Notes: generated by a model not told the origin, from the sequence alone. A DNA stretch of 64,000 nucleotides from Cyanoderma ruficeps (GCA_008694505.1 VZDJ01007755.1:7048711-7112710), one strand, 5' to 3'. Positions 1 to 13,612 are shown, numbered from the stretch's first letter. Translations and numbers: made by a program.

Positions 1-2111
1 TGGAATTGAGAGATTAAGAGGAGCATGAGCAGTTACCAACAAGGGGAAATAAAGTCTTTGCTCCTTTTACCATACTTAAGTGCTAAGGGAAGCCAGCTAA
101 ATTAAGTCTGATTTCCTGAGCAGATCTTCATGCACACAGCTGTTAATTTGGGTGAAGAAATGTGCTTCATTTGAACTCCACGGGCTTCTTTATTTTAATT
201 ATTTTTTTAATTCCATTAATTTTTCTTTTGAATTCACAGCATGTTTCTGTTTCTTTCAGTGAACAATATTAGCACTTTCCAGTGGTCAAAAATAATATAA
301 AGTCTTAATTTAAGAATAATAAATCTTAATTTCAGTGGATTTTAACCAAGGACTACACAGACCTGTGGATAAAAAGTCTGGTTTATATTTCAAAGTACAA
401 AGGTCAAATATAGTAAGTACTTGTAGATTTATTTTTAAATTTTAATGGGCCAAATTCTCAGTTCGTGTGAATCAGAACTCCACTGATGTTAAAGGAACTA
501 TGTCAAGTTGCATTAGCTTAGTATCTGGCTTCACAACATTATTTTCTCTTTGTATTCAACTCAGCCCTCTGTAGTCATGTACTAATAATTTGTCTGTGGT
601 GTGTAACTCGATGGTTCTTTTTTAATTATTATAATTAAAAATATAGCTTGTGATAGCTTGTCAATTTTTGAAAATTAGCAGGCTCTGTGAAGGGAAGGTT
701 CATATTTTCATTTGCACATTGTCCAAACAAGATGGCTTATACCTAAAACTGTTTTCAACAAAGAGTTGTTTAGGCTATGGATCTGTCAGATGCATACATC
801 TTAGCATATCTGCATGTACATAATTATAAGCAAGAAGACAGAACTGAATGCAGCAGAGCTATGGGTCTGCCCTTTTAGGTAGCTAATGGCTGATTAGGGC
901 TAAAAGGGGTAAGCCGAGGAGTGAGTGGACATGGGAAGTCTTCCTAGAAGCTTCCAGGAATGTTTCTGGTTAAGTCACAGTCATTTCTGCATTTTATCCA
1001 GGTAGAAGTGGTATCCAAATTTTTTGAATAGGGATCACAAGGTTCCATGAAGACAGAGAGCCAAGGTAGCAGCGCCCATACCATTCGGGCAGCGCATTCA
1101 CCCCTCCACCAGGCAGACCCACTGAGTTTCCCTGTGTCTGTCCTCCTCAAAGTCCCTCTAGCAGCTGTTTCATTGAATGCTAGATTTTTGATTAAAATTT
1201 TTACAGTCGGATTAAGTTTGCAATGTTTTTAAAACCCTTTAAAAGTTTATAGAAGTAAAACCGACTCTATGCTGCATGAACAAAAAGATGATTCCAAAAA
1301 CAGCAACATAAGGGGAGGGCAGTTTCTGAGCTACACACGTACAACCATAATCAAACCTTCACATGCAATTAAAATCATGATGATTTTTTACCAGGCCTAT
1401 AAAAAATTAGGATTTGTGCTATGTGATTTCAGTATATGTATAGGAAGCACAGGAGACTAAGAAATGTAATAGTGAAAAACTTATATGACAGTGTGCAATA
1501 TTGAAAAGACAGTTTCTTGAGCTTTTCCTCATTTCTCTTCTTTGCTTCTCTGGCAGCAAGCTTGCAAATTCAAATTTGAAATCCTATGATTTTATTTATC
1601 ATGTAAAAATAGACATGCATCTAAAAACTACACTTTCATCTACTACTTTTGAGCAGATTTTAATATATATTTCCATAATTTCATATAAAATTCAAATACT
1701 ATTTGACTGATACTGCATAGAACAGGGTGACTTTTCACATGGTGTATATTAGCTTAGCTCACATTTATCCAACTTTGTGAACAGATTCATTTGTTGTAGT
1801 TGGATTAAATTTAGTGCAGATAGCCATGAAAACAAGGTATTTTTAAGCCAAGATAGCCAAATTTATCCTCATTTACCTCCTGTGGAAAGCCATTAACTTT
1901 CATGAGTAGAAAGGAGAGCTGAAATTGGTTTTGCATACTGTGGAAATCGCTTCAATGCTTTGCAACTCCTTTCCTTAAGCTTATCATGGTTAAGACCATA
2001 TGAGATGACAAATGCAACCAAAATTTTGACAATGGATTCATTGGCTAGAAAGTTGAAAATCTTCCACTTAATTTAACTCTTTGTAAAATCAAAAAACTCC
2101 CAGAAAATACC
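1..2111. other. Intergenic, no gene seen
   Basis: AT-rich sequence with only short, unsupported open frames. I recognise no exon, RNA gene or repeat here. In the human order TOX lies on this side of NSMAF, but none of it is visible. Confidence 0.7.
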
Positions 2112-2236
2112 ATATTTATTTAGCTCAGTTGATTAGAGCGTGGTGCTAATAACACAAAGGTTGTTGGTTCAGCCCCTTCAGAGTTGGACTTAATGATCCC
2201 TTTGGTCCCCTTTCAACTCAGAATATTCTGTGATTT
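2112..2236 (+). mobile_element. tRNA-Ile-headed SINE with CR1-like tail (TguSINE1-like)
   Basis: The 5' half resembles tRNA-Ile(AAT): an A-box-like TAGCTCAGTTGAT at 2121-2133, the anticodon-loop region GTGCTAATAACAC, and a B-box-like GGTTCAGCCCC at 2166-2176. The 3' half (about 2183-2236) is the CR1 3' tail type, 'ttggacttaatgatccc...ttcaactcag', ending in attctgtgatt. A tRNA-Ile head fused to a CR1 tail is the architecture of TguSINE1 in songbirds, mobilised by CR1 reverse transcriptase (family knowledge). This copy is degraded: its acceptor stem is lost, so it is not a functional tRNA gene. Confidence 0.8.
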
Positions 2237-2469
2237 GTGATCTATTTCTCAGTAGTTGCAGAATCATTGAAGATAGAAGCTTATGAGTACATGAGAAAGT
2301 GAAGTCCATCATGGCCTTATCTCTGCAGTAGTTAGACCACAACAAAATGAAAAAAAAATGCAGATAAATGCTCCACTGTTCCAGAAGTGGTGAAATCACA
2401 GACATTTTCCCCTTCAGAATGAGTACCATCCAAGTTTCCCATACTGTACATAGATGAAAATATAATTGG

Positions 2470-3395
2470 TAGTAAGAATGAAAACACATAGCACAGGTTT
2501 TGATTGTCTAGAGCTTAATGATGGTGCTGATGGGGTTGAGTGTTTGTGGATAATAATGAGAGGTAAGGCCAACAAAGCAGATATTCTCATGGGACTCTGT
2601 TACAGACAAGCTAATCAGGATGAAGAGGCAGAAGAAATATTCTATAAGCAGCTGGGAGAAGTTTCACAATCACTAGGCTCTGTTCTCATGGGGAAATTCA
2701 ACTTACCAGATGTCTGCTGGAAATACAACACAGCAGAGATGAAACAGTCCAGAATGTCCTGGAGTGTGTGGAAGAAAAGTTCTTGACAGAGCTAGTGAGG
2801 GAGCCAAGTATGGAACACACTTGCTGGACCTAGGGTTTGTGAACACAGAAGGACTCTTGGGTGATGCAATGGTTCTAGGCTATCAGGGGCACTGCTATCA
2901 CAAAATGATTAAGTTTTCAGTTCTCAAAATAAGGAAAGTGGCCAGCTGAACTGCCACTTTGGACTTCCAGAAGGCAGACTTTGGCCTGTATACGAGACTG
3001 GTTGAAGGGCAGTCCTGAAGAAGAAGTGCAGGAAGGCAGGACATTCTGGAAACCTTAAAGGCTGGACATTTCTAAGAAGGAAACCTTAAAGGCTCAGGAG
3101 CAGGCTGTCCCCATGGGCCAAAAGACAAGATGGTGGGGAAGAAGACCAGCCTGAGAGCTTTGGCTGGAACTTAGGAAAAAAATTAGACTTTATGACCTTT
3201 GGAAGAAGGGACAGGCAGCTCAGGAGGACTACAGGGATGTTATGAGGTTCTGCAGGGAGAAAATTAGAAGAGCCAAAGTCCAGGTACAACTTAAGTTGGA
3301 GATTTTGAAATGTGAGTAGCTTTGTGTTGAAAAAGAAGTCAAAAAGAATTTTAAAACATTCATAGAAGAAGCATTATCAAGAGAAAATATATTCC
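2470..3395 (+). mobile_element. CR1 LINE fragment: ORF2 endonuclease to start of RT (inactive)
   Basis: Two overlapping frames, 2466-2786 and 2764-2949, translate to recognisable CR1 ORF2 endonuclease sequence: GFDCLELNDGADGVECLW, CYRQANQDEEAEEIFYKQLG, FNLPDVCWKYNTAE, then HLLDLGFVNTEGLLGD. Homology continues to about 3395 (LWKKGQ-like and REKIRRAK-like segments) before fading. A frameshift near 2770-2790 breaks the ORF. The catalytic motifs are also altered: the usual GDFN reads GKFN, and the SDH motif reads CYH. The copy is dead. A small internal duplication lies at 3039-3094. Confidence 0.85.
3039..3094. repeat. Short imperfect tandem duplication inside the CR1 fragment
   Basis: Copy one (3039-3063) and copy two (3064-3094) share ggacatt...ggaaaccttaaaggct; the second carries a 6-nt insertion. 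It disrupts the CR1 ORF2 reading frame. Confidence 0.8.
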
Positions 3396-6300
3396 TTGAT
3401 CCAACAAAAGCATTTCTGGCTGCTGATTTGTGAAGACTTTTTAAAAATGTGCTTTTCTTTCCTTGTAGAAGAGAAAAATATGTTGAAAGATCAAAACTTC
3501 TGACAATTACATAAAAATGCTCCCTTGCTACTCTATTAGATCCTGAAAAGTCCCTCCAAAAGATCCATTTAACTGAGGATTTCTCAGATTTCAGTACAAA
3601 TAAATACAATACAGACATTTTGCTGGACAGTCTGTGAGAAGGTGACTTTATTAGGAGACACACTGGTCCTGCAATCCCTTCTTCACACATGTATAACAGC
3701 AGAGGCTTCCTATTAATGACTGAGACCATCCAAGCAAAGTTCTCCCTGCTTCACTTCCAATTCACACAATAAACCCCACATTTAGCCTTGAAATATTGCC
3801 AGTTTCCCCAAAGATACTGAGATATGGAAAAGTACAGGAAATCCACATGTTCGGTCTCATGTGGGTGGCCACCTGATGGCCACAGACTTTGGTGGAATTG
3901 CTACTGTCCAAAGCTTGCAGATACTTCTCTCAGATTTTGCACTGGAAAGCTTGGTTTGGTCTTTGGTATATTACATTGAAAAAGTGACTCTTTTTTTTGC
4001 TTGGAAATGCTACATATTCCATTCCATTGTGGTATTTGTAGTATGTCATGAACTTTAACAAGACAGACGGAACACAGTCAGCCAGATTTCACTACGGCTT
4101 CTTGGGTTTATATTTGTTTGTTTTAATCTCCATTGTGTCTGAAATCTGCCCTCAACAAAACAAAGCACTTTGATCAGGCCAAGCCTTAAAAAAAAAACCA
4201 AAAAAACCCAAAAAACAAAACACTGGCACAGAAATATTCTTATGCTATTGGTGATTAATATGTATACAGTGTTAGTTTAGTGCCATCAAGTGACCAAAAA
4301 TATGAAACAGCACTCCTATTTTTTTCCAGTTTTTTTTTGTTTTGTTTAGTTTTTAATCTAAAGAAAGCTAATATGTTATCCTTTTGATATAAGCACAGGC
4401 AAAAAGTTTTATAAGTAGTTATCATCTACATCTAGGGCATTTCAAGAATGAAATTTTCAAGAATTCCAAAGTTAGTTTCAAAATTCCCTCCACACATTGA
4501 TACATCAAGGTCTCCTCTGTTTTCACAGTTTATGAGGTTTGAAGTACTTCACTCACCTCTGGCTGAAATCTTTGCCGTGTAAAGCTCAATAGATCTCCCC
4601 AAGGTGAAAACTCGTAACAGTTTTTATTGTGTTGTGGTATCCAACAGCTTGGATAGAGGGCTTTTTAATGAAGGACATCATAAACTGTGTGTATCAATCT
4701 TTATTTTGTTTTCTGAAATGCAGTAGCTATCTCTGTCAGAAACAAAAATCTTAAATAGATTGAAATGGATGTACCAAGAAAAACGTTTACGTTTTAGTAT
4801 TATTGAATGATCAAACTTTGCATAAACAGGCACAGGTAATGTAAATGTCTAAGAAAATATTTCTGGAAATTATTTTTCCAGATTTTTCTCTGTCTCAAAA
4901 ATAAATAGATTTCAAACACTAGTAAATAGAATTCAAACACTCATTAATGTAGTAGACAAATACATATAAAGTTTCTGGTATATTAGGATGGAAACAATCT
5001 CAGAAGCATCAATCTGAGGTGGAGTGAGTCTGTTTTCTCCTGGCTCTGTCACACTGATTTCCCACCAGAAGACAGAGACATGTATCAGCTACCAGGTAAA
5101 CTTAAGGCCTAGAATTGGCAGAAAAACTTGCAAAAAATGCAAACACTTTACTAAACACACTGGAGAGTGAACAGAGAAGTTGGCAGAGCTTCCACAGACA
5201 GGACAGTAAATAGAAGTGTTTTAAAAGCCCCAGCTCATGCCTTGGTGTGCAATAAACAAGCTTCAAGGTTACTGGTCTGTCAGGTCTTGCTGTGGTTGAG
5301 AGGAGAGTAAAATATCACCACAAATCATATTTGTTACCTGGTAGTCCCCATAGCAGAAATAACACCCCAGGTGATTTTGTAAAAATATTTTATTGATAGC
5401 TTGCTATATCTTCTCCTTTACAAATTAATTCCTGTATCATCTGTAGACAGTTGGCACTTGTGGTTACAGCTTCTGGTGAAATATAAGGAAGAACAAACCT
5501 TTGTGGTGTTGCTATTTCACAAAACCCTATGGTTTACAGTTAGAAAAAGCCTGCAAGAAATGAAAGCTCTGCACATATCCCCTAGTTTTTAAAGTGCTTT
5601 CGTGTGTTGGGTGGCAGTGTCCTAAGTGCAAGAGAGCTGTGTAATCAGTATTTAGACACTGCAGCATATTTAAATGTGTGATTACTTCCTGTCAATTCAT
5701 TGTACTTCCTCATGGTTTGTTTCTGACTTTCCTATGAAATTATAAAAACTAATAAATTAAAAGCTATTTCCATCTTAATAAACTTTCTAAATATCTCTAG
5801 AAAAGGTGGGGGAGAAAAACGTTTAATATCTGAAGATACATGATAGTGACAAGAGCACAGAGAACAGCACAGACCAGAGAAACACCTGTTGTAAAGATAT
5901 ATGCATTTGCTGAAAAAACTTGAAAAACATTTTTTAAAATAAAAATTCCTCTAAACATCATTCCTAAAAGACAAGCTTTCGAATTGTGGAAAGGTTTTGG
6001 TACTGTGATTGATTGAGAAGCCCTGGTCAGAGCAGAGGAAAACTTGAATGTCAGGCAAATTCTGTCATTGTAATTGACTGGCAATATCTTACCCTGTCCA
6101 TCACAACATTTCCTTTTAGTAATGGCATTTGCTTATACTCTCATCACTTAATTTAGACTTCTGGAGTCCTGCTGGATTCCTTGACTTTCTTATCATCCAG
6201 GTGCCATAATCAGCGACTAACGTAGTTTTACTGCTGCAATTGATTTAATGTCATAGGCTGCAATATCTTGTTACATATTGTACAAATGCAACCAAGAGAC

Positions 6301-9300
6301 GCTCCTTCTCACAAAGAAATAACTTTCTTCTTACATAAAGAGGTAACAAATCCTTACAGTCAGATGAAGGAAAATAATCAGAGTCAAAACCATCCAACAT
6401 ACATGTACAACTGGCTAAAAAAATGCAGCCACATGTAGGACATAGAAATGGTGATCCATATGCTGATGAAAAACCATAATCTTGTATCTTTTTCTTCTGT
6501 TCCCATCTTCCCAAACCCTCACAGCCCATTGCTTAAGCTGTCAACCAGAGTGCTGTATCCTTTAATGCTCAGTTATAGATGCTGATCATACATGCTTCCT
6601 TTGAAGCATGGATTTCAGGTTCAAAATCTCCAAGGAAGAGTAGGCGCCTTTTGCTTTAGACTTCTAAAACTTTTGGGTACTTGAAGTATGTCTTTGCAGC
6701 ATGTGAAATCTTTAATCTTTACCATCCAGGAGCGACAAGCCAAATGCTCCTTCATTGTCTAAACCATCGTTCCAATATCCTTTTAAAAGAAGCGATCAGG
6801 TAACTTGAAGTTGAACTTCTTACATTAATGGTCTTTCACTTTAGGAATTTCAAAAAAATGTAAGTATCAGAAGGCATACAGCATGAGGAGCTGTTCAATT
6901 TATTTTCTGCATATTGCTGAGTGATGTAGTCCTAAGTAGTTTCTCACACCCTCTTCTGTTCCAATTCTTTGAACAGAAGGCCATTGAAGTCAAGCTATTA
7001 TAATGAGGCAGCAATATCAAATACTGAATTTTTCTCTTTCATATCACACCAAGTGGGAATTCTAAACATGATTCTTTAAAAATTACCATATGCTTATGAG
7101 TACTGAGCAGAAGCTCTAGCTTGGTTTTGGAAATTTTTCAGAACAAACAGAACCCCAGAATTTCACCTCTGCTCCTCTTAAAATGCAAAAACCTGCTTTT
7201 CCTCTCTCCTCTTTGAACCAGTCAGCTGATAGCAGATATGTTTCCACCACAATTAAAAGCACAACTTACAAAACAGCTATATGAGCAGTGTGCTTCATGT
7301 CCAGGCAACTTTCCCTCCACAGTGCTGCCTGGTGTCTAGCCTATCCAGCCATGTCTGATTACTATGAGATCAGCATGGTCACAGAGATTTTGAAATGCTG
7401 AAAATGACTTTTTCAGTTGCTCCTGCATGAGTGTGAATATGGCAATGGGTAAGTTTAATCTTTAGGGCAAATGTGGGGTTGCTCTTAACAAATAATGCAG
7501 ACATTGTTCCTTTTACTCAGCTGTAGCAGCTGTACCTTAAAATTGAATGTGTAATTTAAGACAGTTATCTTGACTCTTTTCAGAATGAGCAGAGATCCTA
7601 TAGGAAGCAGTCCATTCCTCTTAGGTGTGATGTCCAAAGTAAGAACAGTGACTCACCCATCTCTCTCCATGACATACAGCAGAAACATAGAAGACTTAAT
7701 GACCTTAGACTAAAGGCTTAACTTACATATTTGGCTAAATTTAGCTGAGAAGAATCCATCCTTAGTGTTTCAAGTGCAATTATTTCCTGAAGAAATTCTG
7801 TTCTAAACAACTGCTCTGAATAGAAGTGTTGTTCTTATTCATTTGTCACTTCTCCAACTGCTATAAATACATATATATAATTCTATCGACTGGTGACAGG
7901 AGAAAGCATTTTTCACTTTAGAAAACAGTCTAGTCTTACATTCAGAAATATAGTCATAGGACTTCTCTATTACACATCATACAAAGCATGCCAAGATTTC
8001 TAGATGAGAAAGAAGAAGAAAAGACCTTTATATATTTGTTTTATGTTCTTCAATATATGAAAAACAGTCTAATTTGTTTATGTAGGCCTTCGCTGAGCTG
8101 ATCTTGGATCTCCCCAGTTGATCACAAGTCTTGGCTTTTAGATAGAACTTATGATAGCATAGGTTTGCTCTTTACCTTTTCTGGTTTAGGGAAAGTGGGA
8201 TAAAGTCAACCAAGACACAAGAATGTAAGTCAAAGAAATAAGGCATTCATATGCATGTCTGAAAATTAATCTAAATTATGCATTTGTTTTACTGATTTAA
8301 AATGGAAGCATGAATATTATTCTGTCACAGCTACACTTTGCAGCAAGAATGCTGCAGGACACAGAGTTGAAGTAGCTGCTAGATGCATGGTCTAACATAT
8401 CTGGGACTATTACCTATGCAAAAGGTATAGGCATTTACATATTCTTCACGGAAACATTTTAAGAGTTTTAAAGGCCAGCTACGTAAGCAAATGAAACAGT
8501 TTAGTTCTGCATCTCAGTTCTTCTGCTTTATTTTCCCTCCCCTACATCCAAGAAAAACACCCTCTGCTAGAACCCATAGACCAAAAAAAAAGGGGAGACT
8601 TGTGATTTTATCATTTACAGAGTGGGATTCAAACATCCCTTTGAGTTTTATCCACACATACTCTTAGACATCTAGTCACATGCACTTGCTCATGAGCAAA
8701 CGAACAAAACAATGTTTTCAGCTAACCAATGTTCTGCCAACAACTTCACTGTGCCCATTAAAAAAGAGGGCAAACTCAATGACATTACAAGTTACTTTTT
8801 AAGTTCGCGTTTAATGTTTTGGTGGTGGATAAAATAGAAACCCATATTTAGTCTGTAAGGTTTATTATATACTACTTTTGCACAGAATATCTGTCATTAG
8901 CAGATGCTCCCTCCTTCCCTGAGACTTTTCAGGTTTTCTCTCAACACCACTATCCATGTTTACTTTCATTATTATAATATAAAATACAGCTCCATTGTCC
9001 TGTGGACTATATGTAACAAGCTTACTAAAAGGCCTTTCCTTAAAACACCAGCAATACTGAAAAATTACTCAAGGGCTCATCCATTTTTCAAATGAACATT
9101 TGTGGCACCACATTTAGCAGCTCTACAGCAGAGCAGAGTGACTCATGAATCTAATGACATGAAGTATGTATGGGTGCTGGAGGGGAGCCAAGTCATCAGC
9201 TCCATAGCTGGAACACTGAAGGAGTGTGGCAGTACCTTACTTGGTGAACACATTCAGCTTTTTTTTCCATATAGTTCACATGTATTCCAAATCTGTTTTA

Positions 9301-12300
9301 ATAAAATAAATATATTCTTTTCTGTTACAAATTTGTCTCTGATCTTTAAAATTTACATGCCTTTAAGGAGACTAGATTAGTATTATTTGATTTGCCAGCA
9401 GTGCAGATGTATAAAAGTGTACCTGATTATTTCTGGATTACCATGCAGTCTGTCCTATTTTATGAGTCCTCTTCAGGATGCTTCCAAAATGGAGTACAGG
9501 GATCTGCACATGAAGTTTGGTACATGCAGTGTGTATGGCTGAAAATCCAGCCCTCAACTTCTACAGAGATTAACCCATGAAAAAGAGCTGCTAGTAATGT
9601 TAGCAAAGGAGTATAGAGACCTAAAGGACATGTAATCCTTCAAGGAGTACCAAAACCAAACCAATCTATAATCAAGTACTGTATTTCAGAATGGGTGTGG
9701 TTCGGAAGGATTTCACTGGAAACATTTATTTTACATAAAATCTTCAATTTAAATTGACATATAAAATAATTGTAGAAATTTCTACCATCCTTCCCTTCAC
9801 AATTTGACTTATAGAACATCTTTAAATGTTGACACTTTAAATCTGCCTCTAGGAGCATTCTTTTCTCCACGGAAAATGGTGAATTATACTTTTTTATCTA
9901 TAAAAATTGGCTTAATGAAAATTGATTTTAAACACTCACTGTGTACACATATAAATTGACTTAAAACTAGCTCGAAAAATCTTAGCAGAATTTGGTACAA
10001 GAAAGATGATTACAAACCAGTTTAACTGTGCTCAGAATGGAGCTGGCAATTCTATTATGAGGGTAAACGTTACATGATTGCTTTTAATCTAGTGGAGTTT
10101 CTGCATGTACCTCCAGGTTGTCACTCGGATTGGGGCAACAGGTAAGCCATGACACATCGAATTGTTGTTGATTTTGTTATCGTTACTGTGGTAGAAGCAA
10201 GATGTACCAGTTAAGGATTTATTTATTATTCCAGGCTCTGACTACACACAGAGTGAAAAGACTGTGTGTGTCAAAGAAAACTCAGGCCAGTGTTTCCCTT
10301 GCAGAAGTTAGTCTGTCCTAAACCTCTCCTGAAAACAAAACTATTCATTCATTCATATCTTTAAAAAAATGCTTTCTTTACAAAAATGCAAACTTAAATA
10401 GTTTAAATTTCACTGTAATGAGAGGTAACAATGTTGGGTTTTTTCCCATAAAAAAATGTGTTTCTGTTTTGTGACTAGTTCTCTTTACTCTTCTCTATAT
10501 TCTTTACCAGTTTTGCCTTTGGTTAATGTGTCATAGTTCTCTTTACTCTTCTCTGTACTCTTTACTAGTTTTGTCTTTGGTTAATGTGTCATAGGTTGGG
10601 TATTGACATGTCTTTCAGAATAATTAAATTATTGGATGAATCCTTGAACTACACTCTGGAGTCTTTTTTATTACTTCCAACAGGAACTCCACCACTGACT
10701 TCAACAGTTGAGGTTAAGCCTACTCTGAGCATGTTTAAAAATGCTCAATCCAATAGAATGGATTGACAAGAAACACTTGAGCATTGTATTTAATGAAGCT
10801 TTTTAGATACCTGAAAGACAAAGCTTTAGTGATTAAATACCATGGTAAATATCTGCCAGAATCAAAAAATGAAAAAAAAAATCAAAAGCAACTTAGAATA
10901 TCTGAAGTCAATGCCAGGGATCCAACAAGCCTATGGAAAAAATACAGGTTTAGTAGCATCCCAGAGATATGGTAGCATATCATGAGTGATAGCTGTATGT
11001 AAGAATGTTAGGGAAAATAGTAAATCAGGGGATGGTTATTCAATGGATATTGAATTCAGGAAGAGACAAAAGATACTGTTCCTGGCGAAAATTAAAAGGA
11101 GGAAGCAAAATTACGTTATGATTCAGGTCTATTTTTCATAATAGACTACAGCTGCATTCAGAAGGAGGAAGTTGGTGTTTTTCTGACGTATTCTGAGCAG
11201 CTAATGAAGGTATTCAAGAAGCTTGCCCATGAGATAACAATGGGTTCCAACCACCTGAATACCAGTTTGAAGAACAATATGGCAGTTCTTGTAGTATTTT
11301 AGGGATGAACTTTACCTTCACAGTACAGAGGAAGTTACAAGAGGCATTACCAACTGTAACTGCATGACAAGTAGAGAGGAGCTCACTTTGATATTAAAGG
11401 CAGAAAGTAAACTGAGTGAAAGTGATCATGACACATTTGACCAAAATAGACTTCCCTACTCTGCGAAAAAGAGGAAGAAAAAGCATGTCAGCACTGCCAA
11501 CTATGAACTGCATTGTTATGTAGAAATAGTTAAGCTAGCTTTAATCAAGCTAGTCTAAGTACTAAAAGCAGGCTCATCATAACAGCATGCCATTCTATAT
11601 GAGTTAATTAACCTCCTTTCTGTACAGTCTAGGCCTGAGCTCAGTCATTTAAAGCTAACCTAGATTTTCTACAGAGAACAATAGACTCATTTTTAATTAA
11701 ACATACAATAGCAAGCTATCTTGATGTGAACAAAAGGAAGGAAAGGAAGCTTAAGTAGACTGTGTTAACATCACATTAAAAGCTCTTCAAGGACTTGAAG
11801 AAAGAAGTCACAATAAGGGGACATAATTGAAGGGTAACATAAAAGAATATGAATAAAAGAATAAAATTACAAAGCCTACAGTGCAAAATGAGTGACAGGT
11901 AAAAAGGAGAATAAAATGCAACAAGAAAATGTTCTGGAAATTCATTAGAAGTGCCCAGATACTTAGTTAAATTTATCTTACCACAGAGTTTAAAAAAGGA
12001 ATGAGTTAAAAACTATGTAAATTTTATGTAATCAAGTTAATAGGGCCTAAAGAAATTTACTTAATAATATACCAAAAACAATATCTGAATTGCTAGAAGA
12101 CTATACAGGTTTAAAGAGACAAGAAAAGAATAAAACACATCTATCTAATAAAAGCTGGTCTAAACCAATCCAGATTGATTTTGATATCAAGGAATAATCT
12201 AGAATAAATTTTATGATTAAGAAGTTGCCATAAAGTTGTCAGGAACAGATGCTCTCACGCTACTCTAAGGGCCTTTTTTGCAATCAATTTCACTGATTCC

Positions 12301-12459
12301 GTAGAAAAAGAGAAACAGTATCATAGATCTTGAGTTTAGAATCATTTAGACACTGTCCCATGAGTTTCACGAAAACAAAAAGCAAAAGAAACATAATTTT
12401 CATGAAAGCACTAAGCAATTGGCATGCTGCTTACAAAAATCAAACTTGGAGAGAACCTG
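3396..12459. other. Intergenic, no gene seen
   Basis: About 9 kb of AT-rich DNA. It holds an A-rich tract near 4186-4220 and the 58-bp tandem duplication at 10477-10592. From about 10.75 kb it may contain very old LINE sequence (a frame near 11364-11558 carries SESDHD, reminiscent of an endonuclease SDH motif). No exon-like conserved frame was found on either strand. Confidence 0.6.
10477..10592. repeat. 58-bp tandem duplication
   Basis: Two head-to-tail copies, 10477-10534 and 10535-10592, both start agttctctttactcttctct and end ggttaatgtgtcat. They differ at only a handful of positions, so the duplication is fairly recent compared with the surrounding intergenic DNA. Confidence 0.9.
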
Positions 12460-13045
12460 CAATGAGAACCCAATAGGATCTGTTGGTTATTTCACTCCTA
12501 TTCAGTATTTTCATTAGTGATTTTCAAGATGCAACAGAATATAGATACATCAAAAAACTTGCTTCTCACCAATGTGAGAGCTAGAAGACAGTATTAAATT
12601 TCAAAATTATTTTCTTAACTAGGAAAAATGTCTAAAGTTAGTAAGATGAAATCATCACAGCTAAGGCAAAATATTATACCTGAGAAGAATGTACATATAT
12701 AGGAGAAAAAGTGGAGAACTAGATGGCACTATGTTAGAATCAGATCTGAGCAGACATTTCTGTCACAATAAGACAAGCAAGTTCTTACTAGGATGTATTT
12801 ATGAATGTTCCTCTCATGTGTGACACATGGGGCATAATTACTGCACTCTAGTTGGTGCTGATGCCTTATATCCTAAGATGAAGGCAAAAGTCATTCTGAA
12901 AAGAAGGCAGAGTAAAGCTGGAAGAATAAATCATTGTGTGTAGTCTGTAAGAAAAGTGAAAAAATGTTTACTCTATGATATACATATCCCTACGTATAAA
13001 CAATTATATGAATAAATATATATATACACACAAATATTTATTAAA
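12460..13045 (+). mobile_element. Old CR1/L3-type LINE remnant (RT region)
   Basis: This very degraded stretch still shows the order typical of amniote CR1/L3 reverse transcriptase DNA: 'ggatctgtt...ttcagtattttcattagtgatttt' near 12477-12525, then 'aaatttcaaaattattttcttaactaggaa', then a 'gtaagatgaaatca' block. No frame is open. The sequence from about 10.75 to 12.4 kb may be its 5' continuation, but I cannot show that. It may belong to the same insertion as the clearer CR1 3' part that follows. Confidence 0.4.
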
Positions 13046-13059
13046 ACATACGTGAGGCA

Positions 13060-13612
13060 CATAAATACTGTTCACCTTCAAGTACTGCATCCAACTCTGG
13101 GGTCCTCAACACAGGAAGGATATCAACCTGCTGGAGCAAGTCCAGGGAGAAGGCCACCAAGATTATTAGAGGAATGGAGTACCTCTGCTCTGAGGAAAGG
13201 CTGAGAGAATTTGGATTCTTCAGCCTGGAAAAGAGAAGGCTACAAGGGTGACCTAATTGCGTCCTTTCAGTACCTGAACGGAGCTTCTACAAGAAAGATG
13301 GAGAGAGACTATTTACAAGAGCATGTAGTGACAAGGACAAGGGGTAATGGCGTCAAATTAAAAGAGAGAAAGTTTAGAAGAGATGTTAAGAAAAAATTCT
13401 TTACTGTGAGGGTGGTGAGGCACTGGAACAGGTTGCCCAGAGAAGTGGTGGATACCTCATCCCTGGAAGCGTTTGAGGCCAGACTGGATGGGACCCTGAG
13501 CCATCTGGTCTAGTGGAAGGTGTCCATGCCCACGGCAGGGGGGGTGGAACTAGATTATTTTAAAGGTCCCTTTCAACCCAAGCCTTTCCATGCTTCTGTG
13601 ATTCCATGATTT
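13060..13612 (+). mobile_element. CR1 LINE 3' end (RT C-terminus and 3'UTR)
   Basis: A frame at 13211-13513 encodes the CR1 ORF2 C-terminus: [52 protein letters not shown] and SSLEAFEARLDG. The upstream DNA 'actgcatccaactctgggg...ctggagcaagtccagggagaaggcc' and the tail 'aaggtccctttcaaccca...tctgtgattcc' are standard CR1. The element is 5'-truncated, as is usual, and inserted in + orientation. Confidence 0.93.

Noticed and set aside
2112..2182. Functional tRNA-Ile gene
   Set aside because: The A-box, anticodon loop and B-box are recognisable, but the acceptor and T stems do not pair and a CR1-like tail follows. This is a SINE.
3229..3729. 166-codon open frame on the - strand
   Set aside because: It overlaps the end of a + strand CR1 fragment, has no family resemblance and shows no splice or promoter context.
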